NCBI GenBank assembly: GCA_035284865.1
Contig: JAYKHL010000005.1
Location: 1 to 29,284, forward strand
From: JAYKHL01 sp035284865
GTDB lineage: Bacteria > Cyanobacteriota > Sericytochromatia > S15B-MN24 > JAQBPE01
Length of the DNA: 29,284 bases
Reading direction: 5' to 3'
Shown: positions 1 to 6,790 of the stretch, one piece after another
How the letters are laid out: every line of letters starts with the position of its first letter
Numbering within the stretch: the stretch's first letter is position 1
Notes under the pieces: model-generated
What the model was told of the DNA's origin: nothing
Database searches by the model: none
What the model saw: the letters and a program-made list of their open reading frames with translations, nothing else
Program-made: the position numbers and the translations under genes

Positions 1-352
1 CGGTGGGCGGCGGGGGCTGCTGGTGGTTCGCCCGGCGCCCGGGGGGCGCCGCGCGGCGCCGCCGCCCCTCGCGGCGACCGGGGCTGGCGGGCAGGGCCGT
101 CAGGGCGCGTCGCCACCGGGCGAGCTCGGCCTGCGCCAGCCAGTCAGCCCCGCCCCCCACGGGCTCCGCCTCGACGTACAGGCTCGGGGGCTGTCCGGGC
201 AGCCCGAAGCCAAGGCCTTCCCAGCTTGCCCCGGCCGGGCCGTGGTCGGCGTGGAGCACCAGGGCCGGCTCCCCTCGGTGCCAGGCGGCGTCGAGGCTTT
301 CAGAAGCCGGCAACGTGGTGGCGGGGGAGGCGATCAACCAGGGATGGGGCAT
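1..352 (-). CDS. Partial gene of unknown function (5' part only)
   Basis: A minus-strand reading frame opens at an ATG at 352 and stays open to the window edge, giving 117 codons without a stop. The first ~75 residues look like a normal globular protein start (MPHPWLIASP, then ALVLHADHGPAGASWEGLGFG). The last ~25 residues are Arg/Pro-rich and low in complexity. The Gly-rich WEGLGFG segment faintly recalls the N-terminal half of isochorismate/anthranilate synthase-type chorismate-binding enzymes, but this is only an impression and no function is assigned. There is no clear Shine-Dalgarno sequence before the ATG. It is divergent from the gene at 458. The reading is supported by GC-ended codons in this frame; it could be spurious because stop codons are rare at this GC content. 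Confidence 0.42.
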   Translation of the reverse strand, partial: MPHPWLIASPATTLPASESLDAAWHRGEPALVLHADHGPAGASWEGLGFGLPGQPPSLYVEAEPVGGGADWLAQAELARWRRALTALPASPGRREGRRRRAAPPGRRANHQQPPPPT

Positions 353-356
353 CAAG

Positions 357-386
357 CTGGCAAACTCGGGAGGCTTGGCGTATGCT
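357..386 (+). promoter_or_regulatory. Candidate sigma-70-type promoter for the gene at 458
   Basis: CTGGCA (357-362) and TATGCT (381-386) are separated by 18 bp, giving a leader of about 65 nt before the ATG at 458. The same TATGCT hexamer precedes three other genes in this window (1645, 9581 on the minus strand, 21771), which supports it as a -10 element. The -35 match is weak. Confidence 0.4.
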
Positions 387-457
387 ATGGACCCATCATA
401 GCAGGCAGGTGACAGGCCCCTGCTTCGCCGCAACCTTCCAAACCCGCAGGAGGAACG

Positions 458-1540
458 ATGTCTCACCGCACTCTGCCTGGCCTCGCGCTTGGCCTCTCCG
501 CGACCTTGGCCGTGGTGGCCCCTGCCGTGGCTCACCCCCAGACCACCGCCGTGAGCGACGCCGCGCACGGCCTGGCCATGCAACATGGCCACCACCTCAA
601 GCTGGACGGCAAGCTCGGCCCCCTCACCGCAGCGGCTGTCCGCCGCTTCCAGAAGGCCCATGGCATCAAGGTCGACGGCATCATCGGGACCGAGACGCGC
701 AAGCTGCTTGGCCTGCCGCCCGGGCCCGCCTTGCGGCCTGGCATGACCCGGGTGGCGAACGAGGAGATCAGGATGGCCCAGCACATCCTGAGCCACCACG
801 AGCACCTCTGGCACGGGGCGGCTGCGCCCGTCGCTGCGAAGCCTCCCGCTCCCGTGGAGCCGGCCGCGCCTGCGCCCACCCCCGAGCCGCAGCCCGCAGC
901 GGAGCCCGAGGAGCCCTGGACAGCGGCGCCGAGCGTCTCGCCGGCCCCCACTCCCGAGCCGACGCCACCTGTCGCCACCCCGGCGGCTCCCGTGGCCGTG
1001 GACGCACGGCCGTTCCTGGTCGTGCAGGGCGGCAACTGGTTCTTGCCCAAGTTCTCCGGCACCTACGACTTCGACTGGGGCCTCACCCGGCCGGCTTACA
1101 TGGGTGGCCTGCAGCTCTGGTCGGGCGACTGGGGCCTGGGGGGAGAGGTCACCAGCCTGCCCGCCTTCTTCGTCGAGCGCAACCAGGTGCTGGCGGCAGG
1201 CCTGATGGCTGACGCGCAGCTGAAGTGGCGGGACACGTCGGGTGCGAACCAGCTTGGCTTCGGCTACCGCAACGTGGGTGGGGGCAACCACCTGGGCACC
1301 CTCGCCTACGGCGTCGAGCTGCCCCTCGTGGGGGAGGCCCTGGCCTTGAAGGGGGCTGCCCTGGGCGGCACCAACTTCGGGTCGGGCTGGATGGCCGATG
1401 GCCGCGTGGGGCTGGGCCTCGGGTTCGGCTCGGTGCAGGTCGAGGCCGGGTGGCGGGCGCTGGGCCTGGCGGGCTTCGCCGGCGCCACCTCCCTGGTCTG
1501 GACCCAGGCCCCGTACGGCACGGTGGGCCTGCGGTTCTGA
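458..1540 (+). CDS. Exported peptidoglycan-binding protein with C-terminal beta-barrel-like domain (paralogue 1)
   Basis: 360 aa. A Sec signal peptide spans about residues 1-26 (cleavage near AVAHP). A PG_binding_1-type repeat covers ~35-87, seen as LDGKLGPLTAAAVRRFQ followed by GIIGTETRKLLGL, and a degenerate half repeat follows to ~115. A Pro/Ala/Glu linker spans ~129-183. The C-terminal ~175 residues are Gly/aromatic-rich with alternating polarity (e.g. GGLQLWSGDWGLGGEV) and end in GTVGLRF. A terminal Phe after short amphipathic strands is typical of outer-membrane beta-barrels assembled by BAM. Inference: an outer-membrane protein tethered to peptidoglycan. The start is set by AGGAGG at 448-453, 4 nt before ATG. 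A clear terminator follows at 1592, so it is probably monocistronic. The next gene is a diverged copy with the same architecture. I do not recognise the C-terminal family. Confidence 0.85.
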   Translation: MSHRTLPGLALGLSATLAVVAPAVAHPQTTAVSDAAHGLAMQHGHHLKLDGKLGPLTAAAVRRFQKAHGIKVDGIIGTETRKLLGLPPGPALRPGMTRVANEEIRMAQHILSHHEHLWHGAAAPVAAKPPAPVEPAAPAPTPEPQPAAEPEEPWTAAPSVSPAPTPEPTPPVATPAAPVAVDARPFLVVQGGNWFLPKFSGTYDFDWGLTRPAYMGGLQLWSGDWGLGGEVTSLPAFFVERNQVLAAGLMADAQLKWRDTSGANQLGFGYRNVGGGNHLGTLAYGVELPLVGEALALKGAALGGTNFGSGWMADGRVGLGLGFGSVQVEAGWRALGLAGFAGATSLVWTQAPYGTVGLRF

Positions 1541-1591
1541 TCTGATCGAGAGGCCTGGCCGCGACTGCCCCCTGGCAGCCGGCCAGGCGTG

Positions 1592-1619
1592 GCCCCGGGT
1601 GCCTCACCCGGGGCTTTTT
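1592..1619 (+). terminator. Rho-independent terminator after the first PG-binding gene
   Basis: A perfect 10-bp stem (1592-1601 with 1605-1614, GCCCCGGGTG and its complement) closes a 3-nt CCT loop and is followed directly by five T residues (1615-1619). It lies 52 bp after the stop codon at 1540. Confidence 0.9.
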
Positions 1620-1644
1620 GCTGGCCCTTCGCGCCGGGGCCATG

Positions 1645-1650
1645 TATGCT
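1645..1650 (+). promoter_or_regulatory. -10 element (TATGCT) of the second PG-binding gene
   Basis: TATGCT sits just downstream of the terminator at 1592-1619, with an expected transcript start near 1657 and a ~29-nt leader containing GGGAG before the ATG at 1686. No convincing -35 hexamer is visible at 16-18 bp. The hexamer recurs before other genes in the window. Confidence 0.45.
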
Positions 1651-1685
1651 GATGGCGCTTGGACCGTCGCCCCCGGGAGCTCTCA

Positions 1686-2843
1686 ATGCCTGCCTACACT
1701 CCGCTGCTGACCTCGCTCTGCCTGGTGGCAGCCCTCGGTGAGCCAGCGGTTGCCCTTCCCGCGCGGCCCCGCGCGAGCGCCGTGCCCCCGCGCGCCGCCG
1801 TTCAGCCGGGGGTGGATGGGATCTTCGCGGCGGAGACAGAGGCGGCGGTGCGGCGGTTCCAGCAGGCCGCCGGGCTGCCCGTCACGGGGGTCGTCGGCTC
1901 CCTCACCCACCGGGCCCTGGGGCTTCGCCCCGGGCTGCCGCTCAGGCGTGGCTCGCGGGGGCCTGCGGTCGTCGCGCTACAGCGCGCCCTGCTGCGCCGG
2001 GGCTACACGCTGCTCGTGCAGGCCGCGCCCGCCCCGGTGGCCGGAGGGACGGTGCCCGTGCGTCCGGCCCTCCGCCCGGCGCCGCCGCCGCCCGAGCGGG
2101 CACCGGAGCCGCCGCGCCCGACGTGGTCGCCTCCCGTGGCGCTGCCCGTGCTGCCTCCCGCCCCCCCGGCGGCGATCCTGGAGCCCCTCCGGCCCGTGCC
2201 ACGGCAGGTCGTGCCGCGGCAGGCCGTGCCGGATGTGTTCGACGTCCCCGAACCCGTCGACCCTCTTGAGCTGCCGTCGCCGGCGCGTCCCACAGTGGTG
2301 GAGCGTGCCGGCCTGGAGGCGGCCGGAGACGTGGCCGGCCGCCCCTCGCTCGAGGCAGACGGAGGAACATGGCTCGTGCCGACGGCCCCCGGCGCCACGA
2401 CCGTCGACCTCGCGCGGCCCGCGGTGACGGGTGGCTTCGCCTACTGGCGCGGCGACTGGGGCCTCGATGGCGGCTTCACCCTGCTGCCTGATGGCCGTCA
2501 GCTCTTCGACGCGCGAGGGCGGTGGCGCGATGCAGCGGGGCAGACGAGCTTCGGGGTCGGCTGGCGGGGGATCCTGCTGGCAGCCGGTCCCACCCACCTC
2601 GGCACGTTCAGCCTGGAGGGGCGGTGGCCCCTGCTGGGGCCGGCCGCGGGTCTGGAGGCGACCGGCCTCTGGGGCCTCGGGCTGCCGCTGACGATGGTGG
2701 CAGATGGGTACCTCGGGCTGGCAGGTCGGCTCGGGCCGGTCCGGCTGCGAGGCGGCTGGCGTGGGATTGCCCTCACCGGGGCGATCGAGGGCGCCACGCT
2801 TGGCTGGCACGGCCCTGTCGTGGGGCTCCAGCTTCCGCTTTGA
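1686..2843 (+). CDS. Exported peptidoglycan-binding protein with C-terminal beta-barrel-like domain (paralogue 2)
   Basis: 385 aa. A signal peptide spans ~1-24 (LCLVAALGEPAVALPA). A PG_binding_1 repeat at ~39-82 reads VDGIFAAETEAAVRRFQ then GVVGSLTHRALGL. It is followed at ~86-107 by the N-terminal half of a second repeat (LRRGSRGPAVVALQRALLRR). A long Pro/Val/Arg linker runs to ~205. The C-terminal domain (~220-385) matches paralogue 1 in layout: a WLVP/WFLP motif, a YWRGDWGLDGGF versus LWSGDWGLGGEV segment, and an end of VGLQLPL versus VGLRF. The start is ATG 1686 with GGGAG upstream; an in-frame TTG at 1659 has no ribosome-binding site. Likely role by inference: linking the outer membrane to peptidoglycan, or a porin-like wall-associated protein. 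The C-terminal family is not recognised. No terminator is visible after it. Confidence 0.82.
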   Translation: MPAYTPLLTSLCLVAALGEPAVALPARPRASAVPPRAAVQPGVDGIFAAETEAAVRRFQQAAGLPVTGVVGSLTHRALGLRPGLPLRRGSRGPAVVALQRALLRRGYTLLVQAAPAPVAGGTVPVRPALRPAPPPPERAPEPPRPTWSPPVALPVLPPAPPAAILEPLRPVPRQVVPRQAVPDVFDVPEPVDPLELPSPARPTVVERAGLEAAGDVAGRPSLEADGGTWLVPTAPGATTVDLARPAVTGGFAYWRGDWGLDGGFTLLPDGRQLFDARGRWRDAAGQTSFGVGWRGILLAAGPTHLGTFSLEGRWPLLGPAAGLEATGLWGLGLPLTMVADGYLGLAGRLGPVRLRGGWRGIALTGAIEGATLGWHGPVVGLQLPL

Positions 2844-2851
2844 GAAGCTTC

Positions 2852-2881
2852 CTTAAAATTAACTTAACCACTGATTAACCT
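2852..2881 (+). promoter_or_regulatory. Three TTAA-type 8-bp direct repeats with 11-bp period (Pho-box-like)
   Basis: Half-sites CTTAAAAT (2852), CTTAACCA (2863) and ATTAACCT (2874) begin exactly 11 bp apart with 3-bp spacers, in an AT-rich island inside very GC-rich DNA. An 11-bp period of direct repeats is typical of OmpR/PhoB-family response regulators, and the half-site agrees with the cyanobacterial Pho box pattern YTTAAYYW. It lies ~98 bp upstream of the glycosidase start. The regulator itself is not in the window, so PhoB identity is inference. Confidence 0.5.
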
Positions 2882-2979
2882 GTCACCGCTCGGCCCCGTC
2901 GCAAGCCCGGGGGGGTCCTGCCCCACAATGAGGAGGGGCCCGGACGGGCCCATCGGCCTGGTGATCGTGGAGGATGGCG

Positions 2980-4404
2980 GTGCGGTTCGCTCCCTGGGTG
3001 CGTGGCTGGGTGGCCGGGGGCGTGCTGGCGTCCTGGCTGGCAGGCTGTGGAGCCGTGGTGGGGCGCGGCTTGCCGGTCGGGTCACCTGGCCGGGGCGCGG
3101 TGCGGGCCCTGTCGGCGGCCGGAGAGCCCTTCGCGCCGGGCTTCCTCTGGGGTGTCGCGACCTCCGGCTTCCAGACCGAGGGCGGCGACCAGACCAGCAA
3201 CTGGGCCGCCTGGGCCCGGGCGGGCAAGGTCGCCCAGCCGATCGGCCCCGCGATCGACCACTGGCGCCGCTACGAGGAGGACCTCGATCTGGCCGCGGGG
3301 CTGGGGCTCAAGGCCTTCCGCCTCAGCCTGGAGTGGGCGCGGATCGAGCCTGAGCAGGGCCGCTTCGATGCGGAGGTGGTGCAGCACTACCACAACGTCA
3401 TCTCCGCCGTTCGGGCGCGCGGAATGACGCCCATCGTGACGCTCGTCCACTTCACCTACCCCGCCTGGCTCGACGCCCCCGATGCCAGGGGGCGCACCGG
3501 CTGGGAGTCCGACCGGATGGTCCCGGAGTTCGCGCGATTTGCCGGGTGGGCCGCGGCTGAGTACGGCCCCTCCGTCCGCTGGTGGCTCACCATCAATGAG
3601 CCGAACACCTACGCCCTGGTCGGCTACCTGGCAGGCCTGATGCCGCCCGGCAAGATCAACCCCTTCGCTTATGCCGCCGTCATGGCCAACATCTCGCGGG
3701 CCCACCGGCTCGGCTACGAGGCGGTCCACGCGGCCGATCCGGACGCGATGGTCAGCATCAACCCGATCGTGATCCACTCCCGGCAGACCGACCCGACCTA
3801 CCCCGCCGGACAGCTCGAGCGCGAGACACCTGTCCGCAGCGGGTTCTACGTCGATGTGCCCAGCTTCCTCGACCAGTTCTCCTCCCCGCGCGGCCAGGGA
3901 GCCACGGGAGAACGGCCCGGCGAGAAGCGCTACCTCGACTTCGTCGCCTTCAACTACTTCTACGCCGTCAAGGCCAACGAGGTGCCCTTGATCGGGAACT
4001 ATGCCCGCTGGCCGATCTACCCCGAGGGCCTCTACGAGGTGGCCAAGAAGCTGCACGGCCGCTACGGCTTGCCCCTGATGGTGACGGAGAACGGCATGCC
4101 CACGCCCTCCGACAACCCGCGGCCGGATGGCTGGACCCGAGAGGCCTACATCGTCAACCACCTGCTGCACCTCCGGCGGGCGGTGGCCGAGGGGGTGCCC
4201 GTGCTCGGCTACATGCACTGGACCCTCGTCGATAACTACGAATGGGGCTCGTACGAGCCCAAGTTCGGGCTGTTCGGCGTCGATCGCCGCGACCCCCAGC
4301 TGCGACGCTTTCCCACCGCCAGCGCCGCCGTCTACGAGGCGATCGTCAAGGCGAACCGGCTGCCAGGGCATCTGCTGGAGCGGTACGCGGGCAGGCGGCG
4401 GTAG
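2980..4404 (+). CDS. Glycoside hydrolase family 1 (beta-glucosidase-like), lipoprotein
   Basis: 474 aa. The C-terminal ~440 residues are a full GH1 (beta/alpha)8 barrel: FLWGVATSGFQTEG at the start, HWRRYEEDLDLAAGLGLKAF, acid/base Glu207 in TINEPN, catalytic nucleophile Glu370 in VTENG, and HWTLVDNYEWGSYEPKFGL near the end. GH1 enzymes are retaining beta-glycosidases; the exact sugar cannot be read from sequence. The N-terminus is a lipoprotein signal peptide with lipobox LAGC, so the enzyme should be exported and lipid-anchored, whereas most bacterial GH1 enzymes are cytosolic. Start choice: GGAGG (2969-2973) abuts an ATG at 2974 but lies 6 nt before GTG 2980, so GTG 2980 is favoured. TTAAC direct repeats lie upstream at 2852-2881. 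Confidence 0.92.
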   Translation: MRFAPWVRGWVAGGVLASWLAGCGAVVGRGLPVGSPGRGAVRALSAAGEPFAPGFLWGVATSGFQTEGGDQTSNWAAWARAGKVAQPIGPAIDHWRRYEEDLDLAAGLGLKAFRLSLEWARIEPEQGRFDAEVVQHYHNVISAVRARGMTPIVTLVHFTYPAWLDAPDARGRTGWESDRMVPEFARFAGWAAAEYGPSVRWWLTINEPNTYALVGYLAGLMPPGKINPFAYAAVMANISRAHRLGYEAVHAADPDAMVSINPIVIHSRQTDPTYPAGQLERETPVRSGFYVDVPSFLDQFSSPRGQGATGERPGEKRYLDFVAFNYFYAVKANEVPLIGNYARWPIYPEGLYEVAKKLHGRYGLPLMVTENGMPTPSDNPRPDGWTREAYIVNHLLHLRRAVAEGVPVLGYMHWTLVDNYEWGSYEPKFGLFGVDRRDPQLRRFPTASAAVYEAIVKANRLPGHLLERYAGRRR

Positions 4405-4422
4405 CCGCCCAGGGGGGCGTGC

Positions 4423-4451
4423 CTGACAGGCCCGCGGGAAGTCGTTATCAT
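4423..4451 (+). promoter_or_regulatory. Sigma-70-type promoter
   Basis: CTGACA (4423-4428) and TATCAT (4446-4451) are separated by exactly 17 bp. This is the second-best core promoter match in the window. It starts 19 bp after the glycosidase stop and drives the 4484-6097 unit, with a transcript start expected near 4458. Confidence 0.7.
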
Positions 4452-4483
4452 GAGCCAGGCCCAGCGCCCGTGAGGAGCCTGCC

Positions 4484-4546
4484 TTGACCTGCCCTTTCCT
4501 TCAGCCCGTCGCACCAGCCGTGGCCCAGGTGGCCGTCCGTGGCTGA
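4484..4546 (+). CDS. Possible 20-codon leader peptide / upstream ORF
   Basis: TTG at 4484 is preceded by a good Shine-Dalgarno sequence (TGAGGAG, 6 nt away) just downstream of the 4423-4451 promoter. It encodes MTCPFLQPVAPAVAQVAVRG and stops at 4544-4546, 8 bp inside the next gene, whose GTG start at 4539 is in another frame. This layout suits translational coupling of the membrane-protein gene. Alternatives are a frameshifted true N-terminus of the next gene or coincidence. The peptide has no recognisable family. Confidence 0.35.
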   Translation: MTCPFLQPVAPAVAQVAVRG

Positions 4547-4916
4547 GCCGTCGCAGCGCCGCACCTGGCTGCGGCGCCTGGGAGCGGTGCCTGCCGCGCT
4601 GCTGTTCCCCGGCCTCGGGCAGGCCGTCAACGCGGAGTGGGGCAAGGCCGGGGCGGTGTGCCTCGCGTTCTTCGGGGCCTTTGCCGGCGTGCTGGGCGAG
4701 GCTGGTCGCCTCGTCGCGGCCCTCGGGGGCGAGGCCACGGGGCTCGTGGCCGTCGAGCGCCTGTCGGAGCCAGCGGCCACGGCTGCCCTCGCGCAGGCAG
4801 GCCCGGCCGCCTCGCTGGGGCCGCTGGCGGGCTGGGTGGCCCTCTTGCTGGGCGTGATCGCTTACAGCATCTGGGACGCGTGGCGCGGCGCTGCACGTGG
4901 CGGAGGACGGCCATGA
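4539..4916 (+). CDS. Small membrane protein of unknown function (FPGLGQ motif)
   Basis: 125 aa. A basic N-terminus (RRTWLRRLG) leads into LFPGLGQAVNAEWGKAG and a hydrophobic segment (AVCLAFFGAFAGVLG). A central Ala-rich region and a second transmembrane segment (WVALLLGVIAYSIWDAW) follow. PGLGQ plus a paired helix is seen in small inner-membrane families such as DUF5683 and TM2-like proteins, in which the motif precedes a membrane helix; that resemblance is from memory and does not give a function. The GTG start at 4539 has AGGTGG at about 7 nt. The stop codon overlaps the start of the fasciclin gene in an ATGA arrangement, so the two are translationally coupled. Confidence 0.7.
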   Translation: MAEPSQRRTWLRRLGAVPAALLFPGLGQAVNAEWGKAGAVCLAFFGAFAGVLGEAGRLVAALGGEATGLVAVERLSEPAATAALAQAGPAASLGPLAGWVALLLGVIAYSIWDAWRGAARGGGRP

Positions 4917-6097
4917 GGCAAGGCGGGCGGCTCGCGCTTGCCCTCGGGGTGGTCTGGCTGGCCGCCTGCACCCAGGCCCGGGTCACGTCCGTGGGGCCGT
5001 CACCCGCGACCGGCGTCGTCGTGGCGGCCCTCTCGCCGACCCCACTGCCGCGTGAGACCCCCACCGGCGGGCCGGCCTCGCCCGTGCCGACAGCCGCGGC
5101 CAGTGCTGCCCCCTCGCCCCTGCCCACGGGGAGGCCCGAGGTCGGGCTGCCTCCTGGCGAGCCCGGCTCCCTCGCGCCTGCGCCCGTGCTCACGCCCGTG
5201 CCGCCGAGCCCGGCGCCCCCGGCCTCGCCCTCGCCCACGCCCGACCCGCTCGCCAGCGGGGCTGCCACGGTGGTGGCGCTCGTGGAGGGGCGGGCCGACA
5301 CGCGCACCCTGGCCGAGCTCGTGGCGCTCGCCGGGCTGGCCGGCACGCTCGGGGGCGCGGGCCCGATCACCCTCTTCGCGCCCACCGATGCGGCCTTCGC
5401 CAAGCTGCCGGTGGGCGACGTGGCGGCCTTGCGGCGCCCGGAGGGCCGCCAGTCCTTGCAGCGCATCCTCACGCACCACGCCGTGCCCGGCTCGCTGGAT
5501 CGCGCCCGGCTGGTGGACGGCCGCCTCACCCCCCTCGACGGCGTCAGCCTCGCCGTCACCACGCGCGATGGCCAGCCACGCATCGCCGAGGCCGCGATCG
5601 AGACCGCGGACCTGGTGGCGGGCAACGGCCTCGTTCACACGATCGACACCGTGCTCGTGCCGCCCGACCTCGTGCTCGGGCCTGCCACGCTGGCCGAGCT
5701 CGTGGCCTCGGACCCGGCGCTCTCCTTGCTGCAGCAGGCCCTCGTGGCGGCGGGGCTGGAGCCGACGCTGCGTGGCACGGGGCCGTTCACCCTGTTCGCG
5801 CCCGTCGATGCCGGCTTCGACCAGCTCGCCCCGGGGGCCCTCGCCCGCTTGCTGGAGCCAGCCAACCAGGCCACGCTGGCAAGCCTGCTGCGGTACCACC
5901 TCGTGGACGGCCAGCGCCCCTCGGGCGGGATCGCCGCGGGTGGCCTGCCGACCCTCCTCGGGCCTGCGCTGCCCGCCACCACAGGGCCGCTGAGGGTCGC
6001 CGGGCAGGCCGTGCTGGTGCCGGATCGCTTCGCGGGCAACGGCGTGCTGCACACCGTCGAGGGGCTGCTCTTTCCTCCGGGCCTGGTGCTGCCTTGA
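4913..6097 (+). CDS. Lipoprotein with two fasciclin (FAS1) domains
   Basis: 394 aa. The signal peptide ends in lipobox LAAC (Cys19), predicting a lipid-anchored envelope protein. Residues ~22-112 are a Pro/Ser/Thr/Ala-rich spacer. Two FAS1 domains follow, at ~117-250 and ~255-392. Each has the TLFAPTDAAF-type H1 motif (ITLFAPTDAAFAKLP and FTLFAPVDAGFDQL), a central LTHHAVPG or LRYHLVDG segment, and a GNGLVHTIDTVLVPP or GNGVLHTVEGLLFPP end motif. FAS1 domains are adhesion or matrix-binding modules. The ATG at 4913 overlaps the preceding stop codon, so the gene is in an operon with the small membrane protein. Repeated LAELVA segments show that the two domains arose by duplication. Confidence 0.92.
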   Translation: MRQGGRLALALGVVWLAACTQARVTSVGPSPATGVVVAALSPTPLPRETPTGGPASPVPTAAASAAPSPLPTGRPEVGLPPGEPGSLAPAPVLTPVPPSPAPPASPSPTPDPLASGAATVVALVEGRADTRTLAELVALAGLAGTLGGAGPITLFAPTDAAFAKLPVGDVAALRRPEGRQSLQRILTHHAVPGSLDRARLVDGRLTPLDGVSLAVTTRDGQPRIAEAAIETADLVAGNGLVHTIDTVLVPPDLVLGPATLAELVASDPALSLLQQALVAAGLEPTLRGTGPFTLFAPVDAGFDQLAPGALARLLEPANQATLASLLRYHLVDGQRPSGGIAAGGLPTLLGPALPATTGPLRVAGQAVLVPDRFAGNGVLHTVEGLLFPPGLVLP

Positions 6098-6202
6098 GGG
6101 GTGAAAAGATTTCCCGGCGGGCGTGGTGAAGTTCCGGGACAGCCGGGGTAAGCAGCGGATACGTCGCTTCTCTCATACGTGTCCGAAAGGAAGCATCACC
6201 CC

Positions 6203-6550
6203 ATGAAGTACGGTCTGCTCGGTGCCGCCCTCTGTTGCGCGCTCGTCGGCGCCCCCGCCGCGCTCGCCAACCACCATGAGGCTGGCCACAAGGCCGCTGA
6301 GCCTGCCAAGGCAGCGCACAAGTTCCATTGCGCCAAGTGCAAGACCACGGCCGACAAGGCCGGCAAGTGCCCCAAGTGTCACCACGACATGGTCGCGGCC
6401 GATGCCAAGGGCCACGACGCCCACGGCAAGGGCCATGAAGCCCACGACAAGGGTCACGACGACCACGGCCACGGCCATGACGGCCACGGCCATGGGGACC
6501 ACGACCATGACGATCACGGCCACGACCACAAGGACGGCGGCCACCACTAG
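6203..6550 (+). CDS. Secreted His-rich metal-binding protein with two CxxC knuckles
   Basis: 115 aa. A Sec signal peptide spans ~1-22 (cleavage at ALANHH). CAKC at 43-46 and CPKC at 56-59 (in GKCPKCHHDM) resemble the heavy-metal-binding domain found at the start of some metal ATPases and efflux proteins, whose consensus ends PGKCPKCGMDM. Residues 71-115 are a low-complexity tail with 17 His in 45 residues plus many Asp and Gly. By composition it should bind Cu, Zn, Ni or Co outside the cytoplasm; which metal is unknown. The start is ATG 6203, with AAAGGA at a rather long ~12-nt spacing. Two ATACGT hexamers 16 bp apart (6159 and 6175) lie just upstream and could be regulatory. Confidence 0.85.
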   Translation: MKYGLLGAALCCALVGAPAALANHHEAGHKAAEPAKAAHKFHCAKCKTTADKAGKCPKCHHDMVAADAKGHDAHGKGHEAHDKGHDDHGHGHDGHGHGDHDHDDHGHDHKDGGHH

Positions 6551-6790
6551 AGCACCGATCAAGTCATGAGCGCGAGTGGATGGTGACGGGCTGGCGTCGA
6601 GGGGCTGGGAACGACGAGGGAGCGGGCTGAAAGGCACGTGACCGAGGCGGACCCAGAGGCCTGGGCGTCGGAACCAGGATCCGCCGAGCAAAGACTTGAT
6701 GGGGGCTGCTGTGGCCCCACGCCGGCCCCGGAAGGCCGCCTCGAACCCGAGGCGGCCCTTTGGGTTGACTGGCGGGGGCCGGCGGCCCTT
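6551..6790. other. Intergenic region between convergent genes
   Basis: 240 bp with no supported gene. It contains an imperfect inverted repeat pair (6551-6567 and 6691-6707, core ATCAAGTC / GACTTGAT) and a strong GC-rich hairpin at 6734-6757. Apparent minus-strand reading frames here are continuations of the His-rich gene's shadow. Confidence 0.5.
6734..6757. terminator. Strong hairpin, probable bidirectional transcription end
   Basis: A perfect 10-bp stem (GGCCGCCTCG at 6734-6743 with 6748-6757) closes an AACC loop between convergent genes. The plus side is followed by CTTTGGGTT, an interrupted T-tract, so termination efficiency is uncertain. Position supports a shared end for the His-rich gene and the minus-strand gene ending at 6791. 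Confidence 0.55.
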
